Assembly: GCF_003857035.1 (NCBI RefSeq)
Contig: NZ_QGSY01000175.1
Location: 1-64,000 of the forward strand
From: Micromonospora arida
GTDB taxonomy: Bacteria > Actinomycetota > Actinomycetes > Mycobacteriales > Micromonosporaceae
Length of the DNA stretch: 64,000 nucleotides
Direction of reading: 5' to 3'
This document shows, one piece after another, positions 24,472 to 33,506 of the stretch (its first letter is position 1; every line of letters begins with the position of its first letter). The position numbers and the translations under genes were made by a program. The notes under the pieces are model-generated. The model was not told the DNA's origin and made no database searches. It saw only the letters and a program-made list of their open reading frames with translations.

Positions 24472-25995
24472 TCACGGGGTCGTGTCGGTGGCGCGCAGGC
24501 GCAGCATGGTCCAGGACGCCGGCGGAAGAGTGAGCTGGACGCTGGCGTCGGCGCCGCGTGCCGTGCCGTTGGAACGCGGGGCGGCGTGGTCCGGACCGTC
24601 GGCCGTGTTCTTGGCGTGCAGGTCGGTGCCGCCGACGGTGACGCACTCGATGATGTCGCTGACCTGGGCGCCGGCGACGTCGATGGTCACTTCGGCCGGG
24701 GTTTCGAGGGCGCGGTTGACGAGAAAGACGGTCATCTCCCCGGTGGTGTCGTCCCAGGTGGACACCGCGTCGACCGCGTCGATCTCACCGTAGCGGCCGG
24801 TGGTCGTCGTGCTGCCCTCGCGCAGCACGTCCAACACGGTGCCCTGAGCGTGCCGGGCGGTGCGGGCGAAGGGGTGGAAGATGGTCTGTCGCCAGGCCGA
24901 GCCGCCCACCTCGGTCATGATCGGTGCGATGACGTTGACCAGTTGGGCCTGGCAGGCCGCGCTCACCCGGTCGCTGTGCCGCAGCAGGCTGATGAGCAGG
25001 CCGCCGACGACGACCGCGTCGGCCACGCTGTAGTGGTCCTCCAGCAGCGGCGGCGCGACCGGCCAGTCCTCGCCGCTCGGCGGTGTGGACGGGGCGGCGG
25101 ACTGGTACCAGACGTTCCACTCGTCGAACGCGATCATGATCTTCTTGGTCGACCGACGGATCGCTCCGACCGAGTCGGCGATGGCGGTGACGGCGTCGAT
25201 GTACCTGTCCATGTCCTCGGCCGAGGCGAGGAAGCTGGCCAGGTCGTCGTCGACCGGCTGGTAGTACGCGTGCAGCGAGATCAGGTCCACGTCGTCGTAC
25301 GCCTCGGTCAGCACGTCGCGCTCCCAGCTGCCGAAGGTCGGCATGCCGAGGTGGGAGGAGCCGCAGGCGACGAGTTCGAGGTCGGGATCGAAGCGGCGCA
25401 TGGCCTTCGCGGTCTGCGCCGCGAGCCGCCCGTACTCGGTCGCGCTGCGCTGACCCACCTGCCACGGGCCGTCCATCTCGTTGCCCAGGCACCACAGCTT
25501 GATCCCGTACGGATCGACAGCGCCGTTGTCGCGGCGCTGGTCGGCGAGGTGGCTCCCACCGCGGTGATTGGCGTACTCGAGCAGGTCGACGGCCTCGGCG
25601 GTGCCACGGGTGCCGAGGTTGACCGCCATGATCGGATCCACACCGGCCTTGCCGACCCACCGCATGAACTCGTCGAGCCCGAACGCGTTGGTCTCCAGGC
25701 TGTGCCAGGCGAGGTCGAGCCTCGCCGGTCGTTCGTCGACCGGGCCAACGCCGTCCTCCCAGCGGTAGGAGGAGACGAAGTTGCCGCCGGGATAGCGGAC
25801 CGTGGTGACGCCCAACTCCCGCACCAGCGCGAGGACGTCGGCCCGGAAGCCGTCGGCGTCGGCCGTCGGGTGCCCCGGCTCGTAGATTCCGGTGTAGACG
25901 CAGCGACCCAGGTGCTCGACGAACGAGCCGAAGAGTCGACGTGGCACCGGAGCGACGCGTCGGCGGGGGTCCAGGGTCAGGCGGGCCGTGTTCAC
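24472..25995 (-). CDS. GH51 alpha-L-arabinofuranosidase
   Basis: A 507-residue intracellular-type GH51 enzyme without signal peptide. It begins with RLFGSFVEHLGRCVYTGIYEPGHP and TTVRYPGGNFVSSYRWEDGVGP, which are family hallmarks. The acid/base Glu is in CLGNEMDGPW (Glu173) and the nucleophile in AFDEWNVWY (Glu292). The C-terminal beta domain follows (VTIDVAGAQVSDI). It cleaves arabinose side chains from imported arabino(xylo)oligosaccharides. GTG 25995 has GGAGAACGGC upstream. The upstream region contains a LacI-type operator at 26154-26177. Confidence 0.93.
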   Translation of the reverse strand: MNTARLTLDPRRRVAPVPRRLFGSFVEHLGRCVYTGIYEPGHPTADADGFRADVLALVRELGVTTVRYPGGNFVSSYRWEDGVGPVDERPARLDLAWHSLETNAFGLDEFMRWVGKAGVDPIMAVNLGTRGTAEAVDLLEYANHRGGSHLADQRRDNGAVDPYGIKLWCLGNEMDGPWQVGQRSATEYGRLAAQTAKAMRRFDPDLELVACGSSHLGMPTFGSWERDVLTEAYDDVDLISLHAYYQPVDDDLASFLASAEDMDRYIDAVTAIADSVGAIRRSTKKIMIAFDEWNVWYQSAAPSTPPSGEDWPVAPPLLEDHYSVADAVVVGGLLISLLRHSDRVSAACQAQLVNVIAPIMTEVGGSAWRQTIFHPFARTARHAQGTVLDVLREGSTTTTGRYGEIDAVDAVSTWDDTTGEMTVFLVNRALETPAEVTIDVAGAQVSDIIECVTVGGTDLHAKNTADGPDHAAPRSNGTARGADASVQLTLPPASWTMLRLRATDTTP

Positions 25996-26153
25996 GCCGT
26001 TCTCCGGCGCGCTGTCGAGGTGGGTGTTCAGGGCTGGCTCCCTTCGTGCAGGTCAGACGCGGGCAGCACTGCCCGAGCGCCGGGACCGAGGGGTGGTGGA
26101 GGCAGTGTGAGCTCTGGACAAGGTGATCGTCTTCGTCTACGTTCTCGATCTAT

Positions 26154-26177
26154 GTAAACGTTACCGATTACGTTTAC
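26154..26177. promoter_or_regulatory. Operator candidate upstream of the arabinofuranosidase gene
   Basis: GTAAACG-N10-CGTTTAC is a perfect inverted repeat. Nested in it is the 14-mer CGTTACCGATTACG (26159-26172), which recurs as CGTAACCGATAACG at 26659-26672 directly before the LacI gene at 26695. The shared form CGTWACCGATWACG marks a common regulator. The rest of the 700-bp gap (25996-26694) has no convincing gene; a 32-codon open frame lies at 26307-26405. Confidence 0.6.
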
Positions 26178-26634
26178 GTAAGGGAACACGGTGCCTGGAT
26201 CAATGTCCGGCCGACAGGGCCCCAGGACCATGCCGCCCAGCGCGCGGCCAGGCGGGTGACCGACGAGGCCGAAAGACCAGCTTGTCGCGGTGATTGGGGT
26301 GACCGGGTGACCACTGTTGAGCCGAAGACCGAGGCGACCTACACGGATGCGACCGCGCCCGTCGACGGGGTCTTTACCGGGACGGCCGAAGTTCGGCAGC
26401 TGTGAGCGTTCACCCGGATCCGGGGAATGGCTCTTGACGGAGCGTGCCGTCCTGTTGCCAACGGGTGGCACCGGCGCTGAAATCGGGCCCCACTTCGACC
26501 TCGGCAGAGGATCCCGATTGCGTTATTCGCAACGGCGTCCACAGGTCAATCGCGCCCTTGCGATCATCCAAGTAGGACGTTCTGTTGGACAGTCGGGTAA
26601 GGACCGAGAGGTCTTGTGTTCGTAATCGTTCTCA

Positions 26635-26672
26635 GTTACGTTGGCAACATCCTGGAAACGTAACCGATAACG
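26635..26672. promoter_or_regulatory. Operator candidate upstream of the LacI regulator
   Basis: GTTACGTT (26635-26642) and AACGTAAC (26657-26664) form an 8-bp inverted repeat. It overlaps the 14-mer CGTAACCGATAACG (26659-26672), the partner of the site before the arabinofuranosidase gene. It ends 22 bp before the LacI start, consistent with autoregulation. Confidence 0.6.
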
Positions 26673-26694
26673 ATTGCAGTCCAGAGAGAGCGGC

Positions 26695-27717
26695 ATGATT
26701 GAAGTCAATGCGCCGGTAACAATGAGTGATGTCGCCCGAGCTGCTGGCGTTTCCACCGCCACCGTCTCGCGCGTCGTCAACGGGCATTACGGCGTCAGCG
26801 CTCGCACAGTCGCTCAGGTGCGTTCCGCCATCGAGCAGCTCGGCTACGAGTCGAGCCTGGTGGCCACCAGCCTCCGGCGCAGCCGCACCAACGTTCTGGG
26901 CCTCGTGGCGCACAGCTTCCAGTCGTACACGGCGGAAGTGCTCAAGGGCGTCATGAAGGCACTGAGCCGCTCGGGCTTCGATCTGATCATCTACGCCAAC
27001 AGCGACCTCTACGGGTCGTATTCGGAGGGTTGGGAGCAGCGGCACCTGACCCGCCTGTCGGGCACCCTCACCGACGGGTGCATCGTCGTCACGCCCTGGG
27101 GTGACATCCGGAGCCGGACGCCGGTCGTGGCCATCGACCCGGTGCGGGGCTCGACGGCACCCTCGGTGGTTTCCGACAACCTCGCGGGCGCCACCACTGC
27201 GGTCGAGCACCTGCTCGGCCTGGGCCATCGGCGCATCGGGTTCATCGCCGGCCGCGACAGCCTGGCCTCGGCCTGGTCCCGGGAGGAGGGCTACCGGGCC
27301 GCGCTGGCCGCCGCCGGGGTTCCGGTCGACCCGACGCTGATCGGCCGGGGAGATTTCAACCCCGAGTCGGCAACTCCGCTGGCGCGCGTCCTGCTGCAAC
27401 GACCGGACCCGCCATCGGCGATCTTCGCGGCGAGCGACGGGATGGCCCTCAAGGTTCTGGAGGTCGCCAGGGAACTGGGGTTCTCGGTGCCGGGGGACCT
27501 GTCCGTGGTGGGGTTCGACAACATCCCCGAGTCGGCGTCGACCCAGCCGAGTCTGACCACTGTGGACCAGTCGATGTATCAGCTCGGGTACGAAGCCGCG
27601 CGGATGCTGAAGTCACTGGTGACCGGCGAGTGGGACGAGCCGAGCCAGATCGTGCTTCCGACCAGCCTCGTCGTGCGCGACTCGACCGCACCACCGAAGA
27701 GCGCGGCACGACCATGA
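26695..27717 (+). CDS. LacI-family transcriptional regulator
   Basis: A 340-residue LacI regulator with N-terminal helix-turn-helix and hinge (VTMSDVARAAGVSTATVSRVVNGHYGVS, later VATSLRRSRTNVLGLV) and a periplasmic-binding-protein-like sensor (EHLLGLGHRRIGFIAGRDS, FAASDGMALKVLEVARELG, VVGFDNIPESASTQPSLTTV). The start at 26695 follows AGAGAGAG. It is divergent from the GH51 gene, and both upstream regions carry the CGTWACCGATWACG motif. An arabinose- or xylose-type oligosaccharide sensor for this island is inferred. Confidence 0.9.
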   Translation: MIEVNAPVTMSDVARAAGVSTATVSRVVNGHYGVSARTVAQVRSAIEQLGYESSLVATSLRRSRTNVLGLVAHSFQSYTAEVLKGVMKALSRSGFDLIIYANSDLYGSYSEGWEQRHLTRLSGTLTDGCIVVTPWGDIRSRTPVVAIDPVRGSTAPSVVSDNLAGATTAVEHLLGLGHRRIGFIAGRDSLASAWSREEGYRAALAAAGVPVDPTLIGRGDFNPESATPLARVLLQRPDPPSAIFAASDGMALKVLEVARELGFSVPGDLSVVGFDNIPESASTQPSLTTVDQSMYQLGYEAARMLKSLVTGEWDEPSQIVLPTSLVVRDSTAPPKSAARP

Positions 27718-27888
27718 CATCAGCCCATTGGCGCGCGAGCCTGATCGCTCCCGACACAGCGATCAAGGCAGGTGTGCCGGTGGCAGCAGCCTGAAGGAGG
27801 TGCACGCAGCACGCACGGCCAGATCCACCGTTGAGTTGGGCCGGTCAGACGGGTCGCATCCGCTGCCGGCGCATGGAGGGAGTGGAGT

Positions 27889-30072
27889 GTGGTTACCGAA
27901 CAGTATCACGGGCGTTTACGCCGTCTGGGCGTACGCCGGCGGCTCTCGGCGGCGTTCACCGTCGGGGTCATCGCCGCCGCGGCCGTGCTCATCGCGCCGC
28001 AACCAGCCGCGGCGGACACGCCGTGGCTGAACGTCTCCGCGGACCGCTACGCCACGTTCGCCGTCCCGGCGGCGTACGTCCAGGAGAACCTGGGCACCGT
28101 CTCGCAGGTCGTCGTCGAGGGAAACTTCGGTCCGTCGGCCAGCTGGGCGGAGTTCGGTCTGACCCGTCGGGGTGACGTGTGGTCGGGTGTTCTCGGCGCG
28201 TTGGAGCCCGGGCTGTACAACTACCAGTTCACGGCCGACGACACCAAAACCATCAAGGATCCGACGAACAGCACCAGTGTCGCGTCCGACCCGCTCCTGA
28301 GCACCTTCCTCGTCGCGGGTGACTCGGCACGGTGGCTGCTCGACGCGCCAGCCGGCACCGGCGGAAAGATCGAGACGCTGACCTATCGGGCGAGGAACGC
28401 GCAGCGCTCCGCAGTGGTCTGGACGCCGCCGGGTTACGCGGCCAAGGGCCCGAAGGGATACCCGGCGCTCTTCCTGCAGTCGGGTGACGGTTTCGCCGCC
28501 ACCGACTGGCTCGACCTCGGCCGATCCAAGCAGATCCTCGACAACCTCTCGGCCGCCGGCGCCATGAGCCCGATGGTGGTGGTGATCAACAACGCCAACG
28601 CTTCGGACGGCAAGGAGTTGAAGGACCTCCGGAAGGCGGTCACCGACAACTACCGGGTCCTTCGCGATCCGGCGCACCAGGCGATCGCGGGTGTGTCCGA
28701 CGGCGGCACGCAGGCGCTCCGGGCCGCGCTCACCAAGCCGGGTCAGTTCGGTTACGTCGGTTGGTTCTCGGGCACGTCGGCTCCGGAGATCGACCGGAAG
28801 GACGCCAAGGCGATCAACCACGGCGTCAAGCTGCTCCGCCTGTACACGGGCAACGTCACCGATCCCGCGTACAACACCACCTACCGCCTGACCAAGGCGT
28901 TGGGCCGAGCCGACGTCCGGTTCGAGTTCGACGGGGTCAACCCGGACGGCGGCGCAACCTGGACCACCTGGCAGGAGAACCTCGTCGACTTCGTGCCGCG
29001 GTTGTTCCGGCACGTGGCCGACCACGGGCCGAGCCCCGGTCACCAGCCGCTCAAGCGGGAGTTCACTCCGCCGCCGGCCGGCACCACCCCGACGCCCTTC
29101 GTCACCGAGGACGGGTTCGTCACCTTCGAGACCACCACGGACTTCACTGACGCTCAGCACGTCACGGTCTGGGCGAACGTTGCGCCGGGCGGCAGCTGGC
29201 TGCGACTGCCACTGACCCGCGACGGTGACCGGTGGCGGGCAACTGTGGGCCCACTGAAGCCCTGGTTCTACTACTACCGGCTGATCGTGGACCGGGTCGC
29301 GGTCAAGGACACCTCGAACCCGACGAAGGTCACCACCGAGCCGATGTGGAGCACCTTCCTCATCCCCGGGCCGGGTGCCCGACTGCTGTCGGACGTACCC
29401 GCCGGTCGTGGCGGGAAGGTCGAGAGCATGACCTACACCAGCACGGTGGCCGGCCAGGACCGCACCGCGCTGGTGTGGACCCCACCCGGGTACGACCCCG
29501 GCAGGGCGCAGCCGTACCCCGTCCTCTACCTCCAGCACGGCGGCGGCCAGAACTACACGGACTGGGTCGAGATGGGCCGCGCCAAGCAGATCCTCGACCA
29601 TCAGTTCCTCGACGGCGACCTCACGCCGATGGTCGTCGTGATGGGCAACGGCAACTCGTCGAACTTCAACAGCGAGTTGCGGGAGAACATCGTTCCGACG
29701 GCCCGTGCCCGCTACAACATCTCCAGTGATCCGTCGCAGCAGGCCCTCGCCGGCCTGTCGATGGGCGGCGGGCAGGCGTTCGGGGTGCTGCGGGCCTACC
29801 CGGGCGAGTTCGCCTACGTCGCCGCGTTCTCGGCCGGTTTCGGCAGTGGCACCGGCGTCGACGTGGCGGCGATCAACAACGGCACCAAGATGCTGCGCCT
29901 CTACGTCGGTGACCAGACCGACTTCGTGTACCCGAGCTTCATGGCATCGCTGACCACGTTGGACAACCTCGGTATCCGCTACGAGTTCGACGGGGTCACC
30001 CCCGGGCCGCACGGCTGGGACGTGTGGCAGAAGAACCTCATCGACCTGGCGCCCCGTCTGTTCAAGCGCTAG
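27889..30072 (+). CDS. Secreted double-module esterase, first module probably inactive
   Basis: The 727-residue secreted protein has a signal peptide (to about AAADTP) and two tandem copies of an E-set/CBM48-like domain plus an esterase-D hydrolase (about 40-375 and 395-727). The second copy has LYLQHGGGQ, nucleophile GLSMGG (Ser624) and His708 in PGPHGWDVW. The first keeps GVSDGG (Ser270), but its oxyanion segment reads LFLQSGDG and the His position is lost (PDGGATWTTW), so it is probably a binding or structural module. GTG 27889 is the likely start. It is followed after 104 bp by a sugar importer operon. Confidence 0.86.
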   Translation: MVTEQYHGRLRRLGVRRRLSAAFTVGVIAAAAVLIAPQPAAADTPWLNVSADRYATFAVPAAYVQENLGTVSQVVVEGNFGPSASWAEFGLTRRGDVWSGVLGALEPGLYNYQFTADDTKTIKDPTNSTSVASDPLLSTFLVAGDSARWLLDAPAGTGGKIETLTYRARNAQRSAVVWTPPGYAAKGPKGYPALFLQSGDGFAATDWLDLGRSKQILDNLSAAGAMSPMVVVINNANASDGKELKDLRKAVTDNYRVLRDPAHQAIAGVSDGGTQALRAALTKPGQFGYVGWFSGTSAPEIDRKDAKAINHGVKLLRLYTGNVTDPAYNTTYRLTKALGRADVRFEFDGVNPDGGATWTTWQENLVDFVPRLFRHVADHGPSPGHQPLKREFTPPPAGTTPTPFVTEDGFVTFETTTDFTDAQHVTVWANVAPGGSWLRLPLTRDGDRWRATVGPLKPWFYYYRLIVDRVAVKDTSNPTKVTTEPMWSTFLIPGPGARLLSDVPAGRGGKVESMTYTSTVAGQDRTALVWTPPGYDPGRAQPYPVLYLQHGGGQNYTDWVEMGRAKQILDHQFLDGDLTPMVVVMGNGNSSNFNSELRENIVPTARARYNISSDPSQQALAGLSMGGGQAFGVLRAYPGEFAYVAAFSAGFGSGTGVDVAAINNGTKMLRLYVGDQTDFVYPSFMASLTTLDNLGIRYEFDGVTPGPHGWDVWQKNLIDLAPRLFKR

Positions 30073-30088
30073 GAGCCTTCGCCGGCGA

Positions 30089-30124
30089 CGCCACCGGGAG
30101 CAGGGCTTCCTGGCCCCGGTGGCG
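30089..30124 (+). terminator. 10-bp stem-loop between esterase and importer operon
   Basis: Arms CGCCACCGGG and CCCGGTGGCG pair perfectly around a 16-base loop, 17 bp after the esterase stop and 52 bp before the binding-protein start. It is likely to separate or attenuate the two transcription units. Confidence 0.55.
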
Positions 30125-30176
30125 CCCGCCGACGCATGGATGCAGTGCACCGCCATCGCCGAAGGGAACCATCTCA

Positions 30177-31517
30177 ATGAAGAGAAGACGAATACTCGCC
30201 ACGGTAGCCATGCTCGCGGCGGGGACCGGCCTCGTCGCCTGCTCCTCCGACGAGGGCGGCAGCGACGCGAGCAATTGCACGAACACCATCACCAAGCAGA
30301 ACGTGCCGGTCGTGACGATGTGGGGCTGGTACCCCAACACCCAACTCGTCGTCGACAACTTCAACAAGCAGCACGACGATGTGCAGGTCTGCTGGACCAA
30401 CGTCGGGCAGGGCGGGGACGAGTACGACAAGTTCCAGACCGCCATCTCGGCGGGCACCGGGGCGCCCGACGTGATCATGGTCGAGGCGGACCGCATCCCG
30501 ACCTTCCAGATCCAGGGCGCGCTCGTCGACATCAAGCAGTACGGCTTCGACGCGGTCAAGGCCAACTACGGCGAGGGCGCATGGAAGGACGTGTCGGTCG
30601 GTGACGCGGTCTACGGCGTCCCGGTCGACGGCGGCCCGATGGGCATGATCTACCGCAAGGACATCTTCGACAAGTACAAGGTCACCCCGCCGAAGACCTG
30701 GGCCGAGTACGAGCAGGCCGCGCAGAAGGTCAAGGACGCCGGCGGTCCGCTCTTCGGGGACTTCGGCGCGAACGTCCCGGCGGTCCTGATGGCGCTCCAG
30801 ATCCAGAAGGGCGCCACGCCCTTCACCTTCGATCCGGCGCAGCCGAAGGCGATCGGTGTGAAGCTCAACGACCAGGCGTCCAAGGACGTGCTGGACTACT
30901 GGGGAGGCCTGGCCAAGAAGGGCCTGGTCGGCACGCAGAACCAGTTCACCCCGGAGTACATCACCGGCGTGATCAACGGCAACTACGCGACGTACATCTC
31001 GGCGGCCTGGGCACCCGGCTACCTCACCGGCGCGGGCGTCGGCAAGGGCCAGGACACCGGCAAGTTCGCTGTGGCGCCGCTGCCGCAGTGGGACTCGGCC
31101 AACCCGGTGCAGGTGAACTGGGGCGGGTCGGCGTTCTCGGTGACCAAGCAGGCGAAGAAGCCGGAGCTGGCCGCGAAGGTCGCCTACGGGCTCTACGCCG
31201 ACAAGGAGTCGCTCACCGACGGCTGGACCAACCAGATCATCTTCCCGCTGAACCTCACGGCGCTCAAGGATCCCGCGTTCGTCGACCTGAAGGTGGCGTT
31301 CTTCAACGGCCAGCAGGCGAACAAGGAGGTCTACCTTCCCGCCGCCGAGGCCTACAAGGGCGTCGCGTACGCCCCCTTCGGTCAGTACTACCTCGACGCC
31401 ATGGAGAAACAGGTCAGCGAGATCATCAAGGGCTCCGTCACCGGTTCGCAGGCTGCCGACCGGCTCCAGGAGGACGTGGCGAAGTACGCCAAGGAACAAG
31501 GCTTCACCGTTCAGTGA
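30177..31517 (+). CDS. Sugar ABC transporter substrate-binding lipoprotein
   Basis: The 446-residue solute-binding protein has lipobox LVACSS after a short signal peptide. The mature part shows VVTMWGWYPNTQLVVDNFNKQHDDVQVCW, APDVIMVEADRIPTFQ, VYGVPVDGGPMGMIYRKDIFDKY and VNWGGSAFSVTKQAKKPELAAKVAYGLY, typical of family 1 (CUT1) oligosaccharide binders. GAAGGGAAC lies upstream. It works with the permeases at 31594 and 32535. Its position next to xylan-active esterases and a pentonate-type dehydratase points to arabino- or xylo-oligosaccharides (inference). Confidence 0.9.
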   Translation: MKRRRILATVAMLAAGTGLVACSSDEGGSDASNCTNTITKQNVPVVTMWGWYPNTQLVVDNFNKQHDDVQVCWTNVGQGGDEYDKFQTAISAGTGAPDVIMVEADRIPTFQIQGALVDIKQYGFDAVKANYGEGAWKDVSVGDAVYGVPVDGGPMGMIYRKDIFDKYKVTPPKTWAEYEQAAQKVKDAGGPLFGDFGANVPAVLMALQIQKGATPFTFDPAQPKAIGVKLNDQASKDVLDYWGGLAKKGLVGTQNQFTPEYITGVINGNYATYISAAWAPGYLTGAGVGKGQDTGKFAVAPLPQWDSANPVQVNWGGSAFSVTKQAKKPELAAKVAYGLYADKESLTDGWTNQIIFPLNLTALKDPAFVDLKVAFFNGQQANKEVYLPAAEAYKGVAYAPFGQYYLDAMEKQVSEIIKGSVTGSQAADRLQEDVAKYAKEQGFTVQ

Positions 31518-31523
31518 CCGGAT

Positions 31524-31560
31524 GGGTGGGCCGCGCCGGCACTGCGCGGCCGGCCCACCC
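31524..31560 (+). terminator. Stem-loop between second binding protein and permease
   Basis: Arms GGGTGGGCCG and CGGCCCACCC pair over 10 bp, with further inner GC pairing. It starts 7 bp after the binding-protein stop. This is the same arrangement as at 16902 in the first importer operon. Confidence 0.65.
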
Positions 31561-31593
31561 TCCCCCCTCAGCGTCCACGTCCCGGAGACCAAG

Positions 31594-32535
31594 ATGACAT
31601 CTCTGACCGAGAAGCGCGCAGCGCGTACACAGCCTGCGACGCGCACGATCCGTGGCAAGGTACACCTTCGCGAGCACCTGATGGGATGGCTCTTCGTCGG
31701 GCCGTTCGGGATCGTGTTCCTGGCGTTCCTCATCGCGCCCCTGGCGTACGCGCTGTACCTCAGTCTCTTTCAGAAGAAGCTGATCGGCGGCACCAGCTTC
31801 GTTCTCTTCGACAACTACGTGAAGGCGTTCACCGACCCGAGCTTCCTGTCCGGGGTGTGGTTCGTCATCCGCTTCTCGCTGGTCTCGATCCCGGTGCAGA
31901 TCCTCATCGCGCTCGCGCTGGCCCTCATCCTGGACGCGGTGACCACGGCGTTCGCTCGCTTCTCCCGCCTCATGATCTTTCTTCCGTACGCGATCCCCAC
32001 CGTCATCGGGGCCGTGATGTGGGGGTTCCTCTACAGCAGGGGCTTCGGCCCGCTCACCGACATCTTCGGGCTGTTCGGCGCCACCGCACCCGACTTCCTG
32101 AGCAGCGACCTGATCTTCTACGGGCTGCTCAACGTCGTCACCTGGCAGTGGGCCGGCTACTACATGATCATCCTGTACGCGGCGTTGCAGGGCGTCGACC
32201 CGACGCTCTACGAGGCGGCCCGGATGGACGGCGCCGGGCGGTGGCAGATCGCGACGCGCATCAAGATCCCGCTGATCGCGCCCGCCCTGATCCTCATCCT
32301 GGTCTTCTCGCTCATCGGCACCCTGCAGTTCTTCAACGAACCGCAGATCCTGCGATACCTCGCCGCGGGCACCATCGGCTCGGACTTCACACCGAACATG
32401 TACGCGTACCAACAGGCGTTCTCGCTCGCCAACTTCAACTACGGGTCGGCGATCTCCTTCGCCCTCGGCGGCGTCGTGTTCATCTGCGTGTACGCCTTCC
32501 TGTTCTTCACCCGCAAGCGGAGGAGCTTCCTCTGA
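31594..32535 (+). CDS. Sugar ABC transporter permease (MalF type)
   Basis: The 313-residue permease has six helices, starting with GWLFVGPFGIVFLAFLIAPLAYALYLSL, and the EAA loop YEAARMDGAGRWQIATRIKIPLIAPA. The C-terminus is basic (FFTRKRRSFL). The start at 31594 follows CCGGAGACC. The stop overlaps the next start (TGATG). It forms the pore for the importer served by the lipoprotein at 30177. Confidence 0.9.
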   Translation: MTSLTEKRAARTQPATRTIRGKVHLREHLMGWLFVGPFGIVFLAFLIAPLAYALYLSLFQKKLIGGTSFVLFDNYVKAFTDPSFLSGVWFVIRFSLVSIPVQILIALALALILDAVTTAFARFSRLMIFLPYAIPTVIGAVMWGFLYSRGFGPLTDIFGLFGATAPDFLSSDLIFYGLLNVVTWQWAGYYMIILYAALQGVDPTLYEAARMDGAGRWQIATRIKIPLIAPALILILVFSLIGTLQFFNEPQILRYLAAGTIGSDFTPNMYAYQQAFSLANFNYGSAISFALGGVVFICVYAFLFFTRKRRSFL

Positions 32536-33419
32536 TGACCGACCACACCAGCGTCCGCGCCGGCGCCCGCCGATCGCAGCGCTATCTCCCGATGCAGATC
32601 CTGCTCGGCTTCCTGGTGATCTACTTCCTCGTACCGTTCTGGTGGGTCATCGTCAACAGCTCCAAGGACGCACCGGGCCTGTTCGGCGGCGGCAACACCC
32701 TCTGGTTCAGCGACCAGATCGACTACCTCGGCAACCTCCGGCAGCTCTTCACCTACGACGGTGGCATCTATCTGCGGTGGATGCTCAACTCCACGCTCTA
32801 CGCCATCGCCGGCGGCGTCGGCGCCACCGTCCTGGCGGTGATGGCGGGCTACGGGTTCGCCAAGTACCGGTTCGCCGCCCGACGCTTCAGCTTCGCCGTC
32901 GTGCTCGGCGCGCTGATGGTGCCCGCCACCGCTCTGGTCATCCCGACCTTCATCATGTTCTCCCGGCTCGGCCTGACGAACACGGTCTGGGCGGTGATCC
33001 TCCCGTCGCTGCTCAACCCGTTCGGGGTCTACCTGATGCACGTGTACGCGCGCGACGCGGTGCCCGACGAACTCCTGGACGCGGCGCGGGTCGACGGTGC
33101 GGGGGAGCTGCGGACGTTCTTCCAGATCGCTCTTCCGCTGATGCGTCCCGCGGTGGTCACCGTGCTGCTGCTGTCGGCGGTGGCGTCCTGGAACAACTAC
33201 TTCCTGCCGCTGGCCATGCTCTCCGACAACCGGCTCTTCCCGGTCACCGTCGGTCTTGGCCTCTGGCAGGGAATCGCGTCCGCGAACAACGCGGGAACCA
33301 CCTCGCTGTGGAGCCTCATCATCCTGGGTTCCCTGGTGTCCGTGATCCCGCTGATCATCGCGTTCTTCAGCCTGCAACGACACTGGCGCGGCGGCCTCTC
33401 CGTCGGAGGTCTGCGGTAG
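32535..33419 (+). CDS. Sugar ABC transporter permease (MalG type)
   Basis: The 294-residue partner permease has six helices and the EAA loop LDAARVDGAGELRTFFQIALPLMRPA. The N-terminal segment FLVIYFLVPFWWVIVNSSKD and the YGFAKYRFAARRFSF loop are family-like. It is translationally coupled to the upstream permease by a one-base overlap. The dehydratase gene follows 87 bp downstream. No ATPase gene is present, as in the first importer operon. Confidence 0.9.
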   Translation: MTDHTSVRAGARRSQRYLPMQILLGFLVIYFLVPFWWVIVNSSKDAPGLFGGGNTLWFSDQIDYLGNLRQLFTYDGGIYLRWMLNSTLYAIAGGVGATVLAVMAGYGFAKYRFAARRFSFAVVLGALMVPATALVIPTFIMFSRLGLTNTVWAVILPSLLNPFGVYLMHVYARDAVPDELLDAARVDGAGELRTFFQIALPLMRPAVVTVLLLSAVASWNNYFLPLAMLSDNRLFPVTVGLGLWQGIASANNAGTTSLWSLIILGSLVSVIPLIIAFFSLQRHWRGGLSVGGLR

Positions 33420-33506
33420 GCCGCGCCGACGCCACCAGCCAATCCACCACACGCGCATTGATCGCCGCGCAGAACGCGGCCGGACGGATGACAGAGAGGT
33501 GTGCTG

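Noticed and set aside
26028..26471. A 147-codon minus-strand frame in the GH51-LacI gap
   Set aside because: No ribosome site, atypical composition, and it runs over the operator region.
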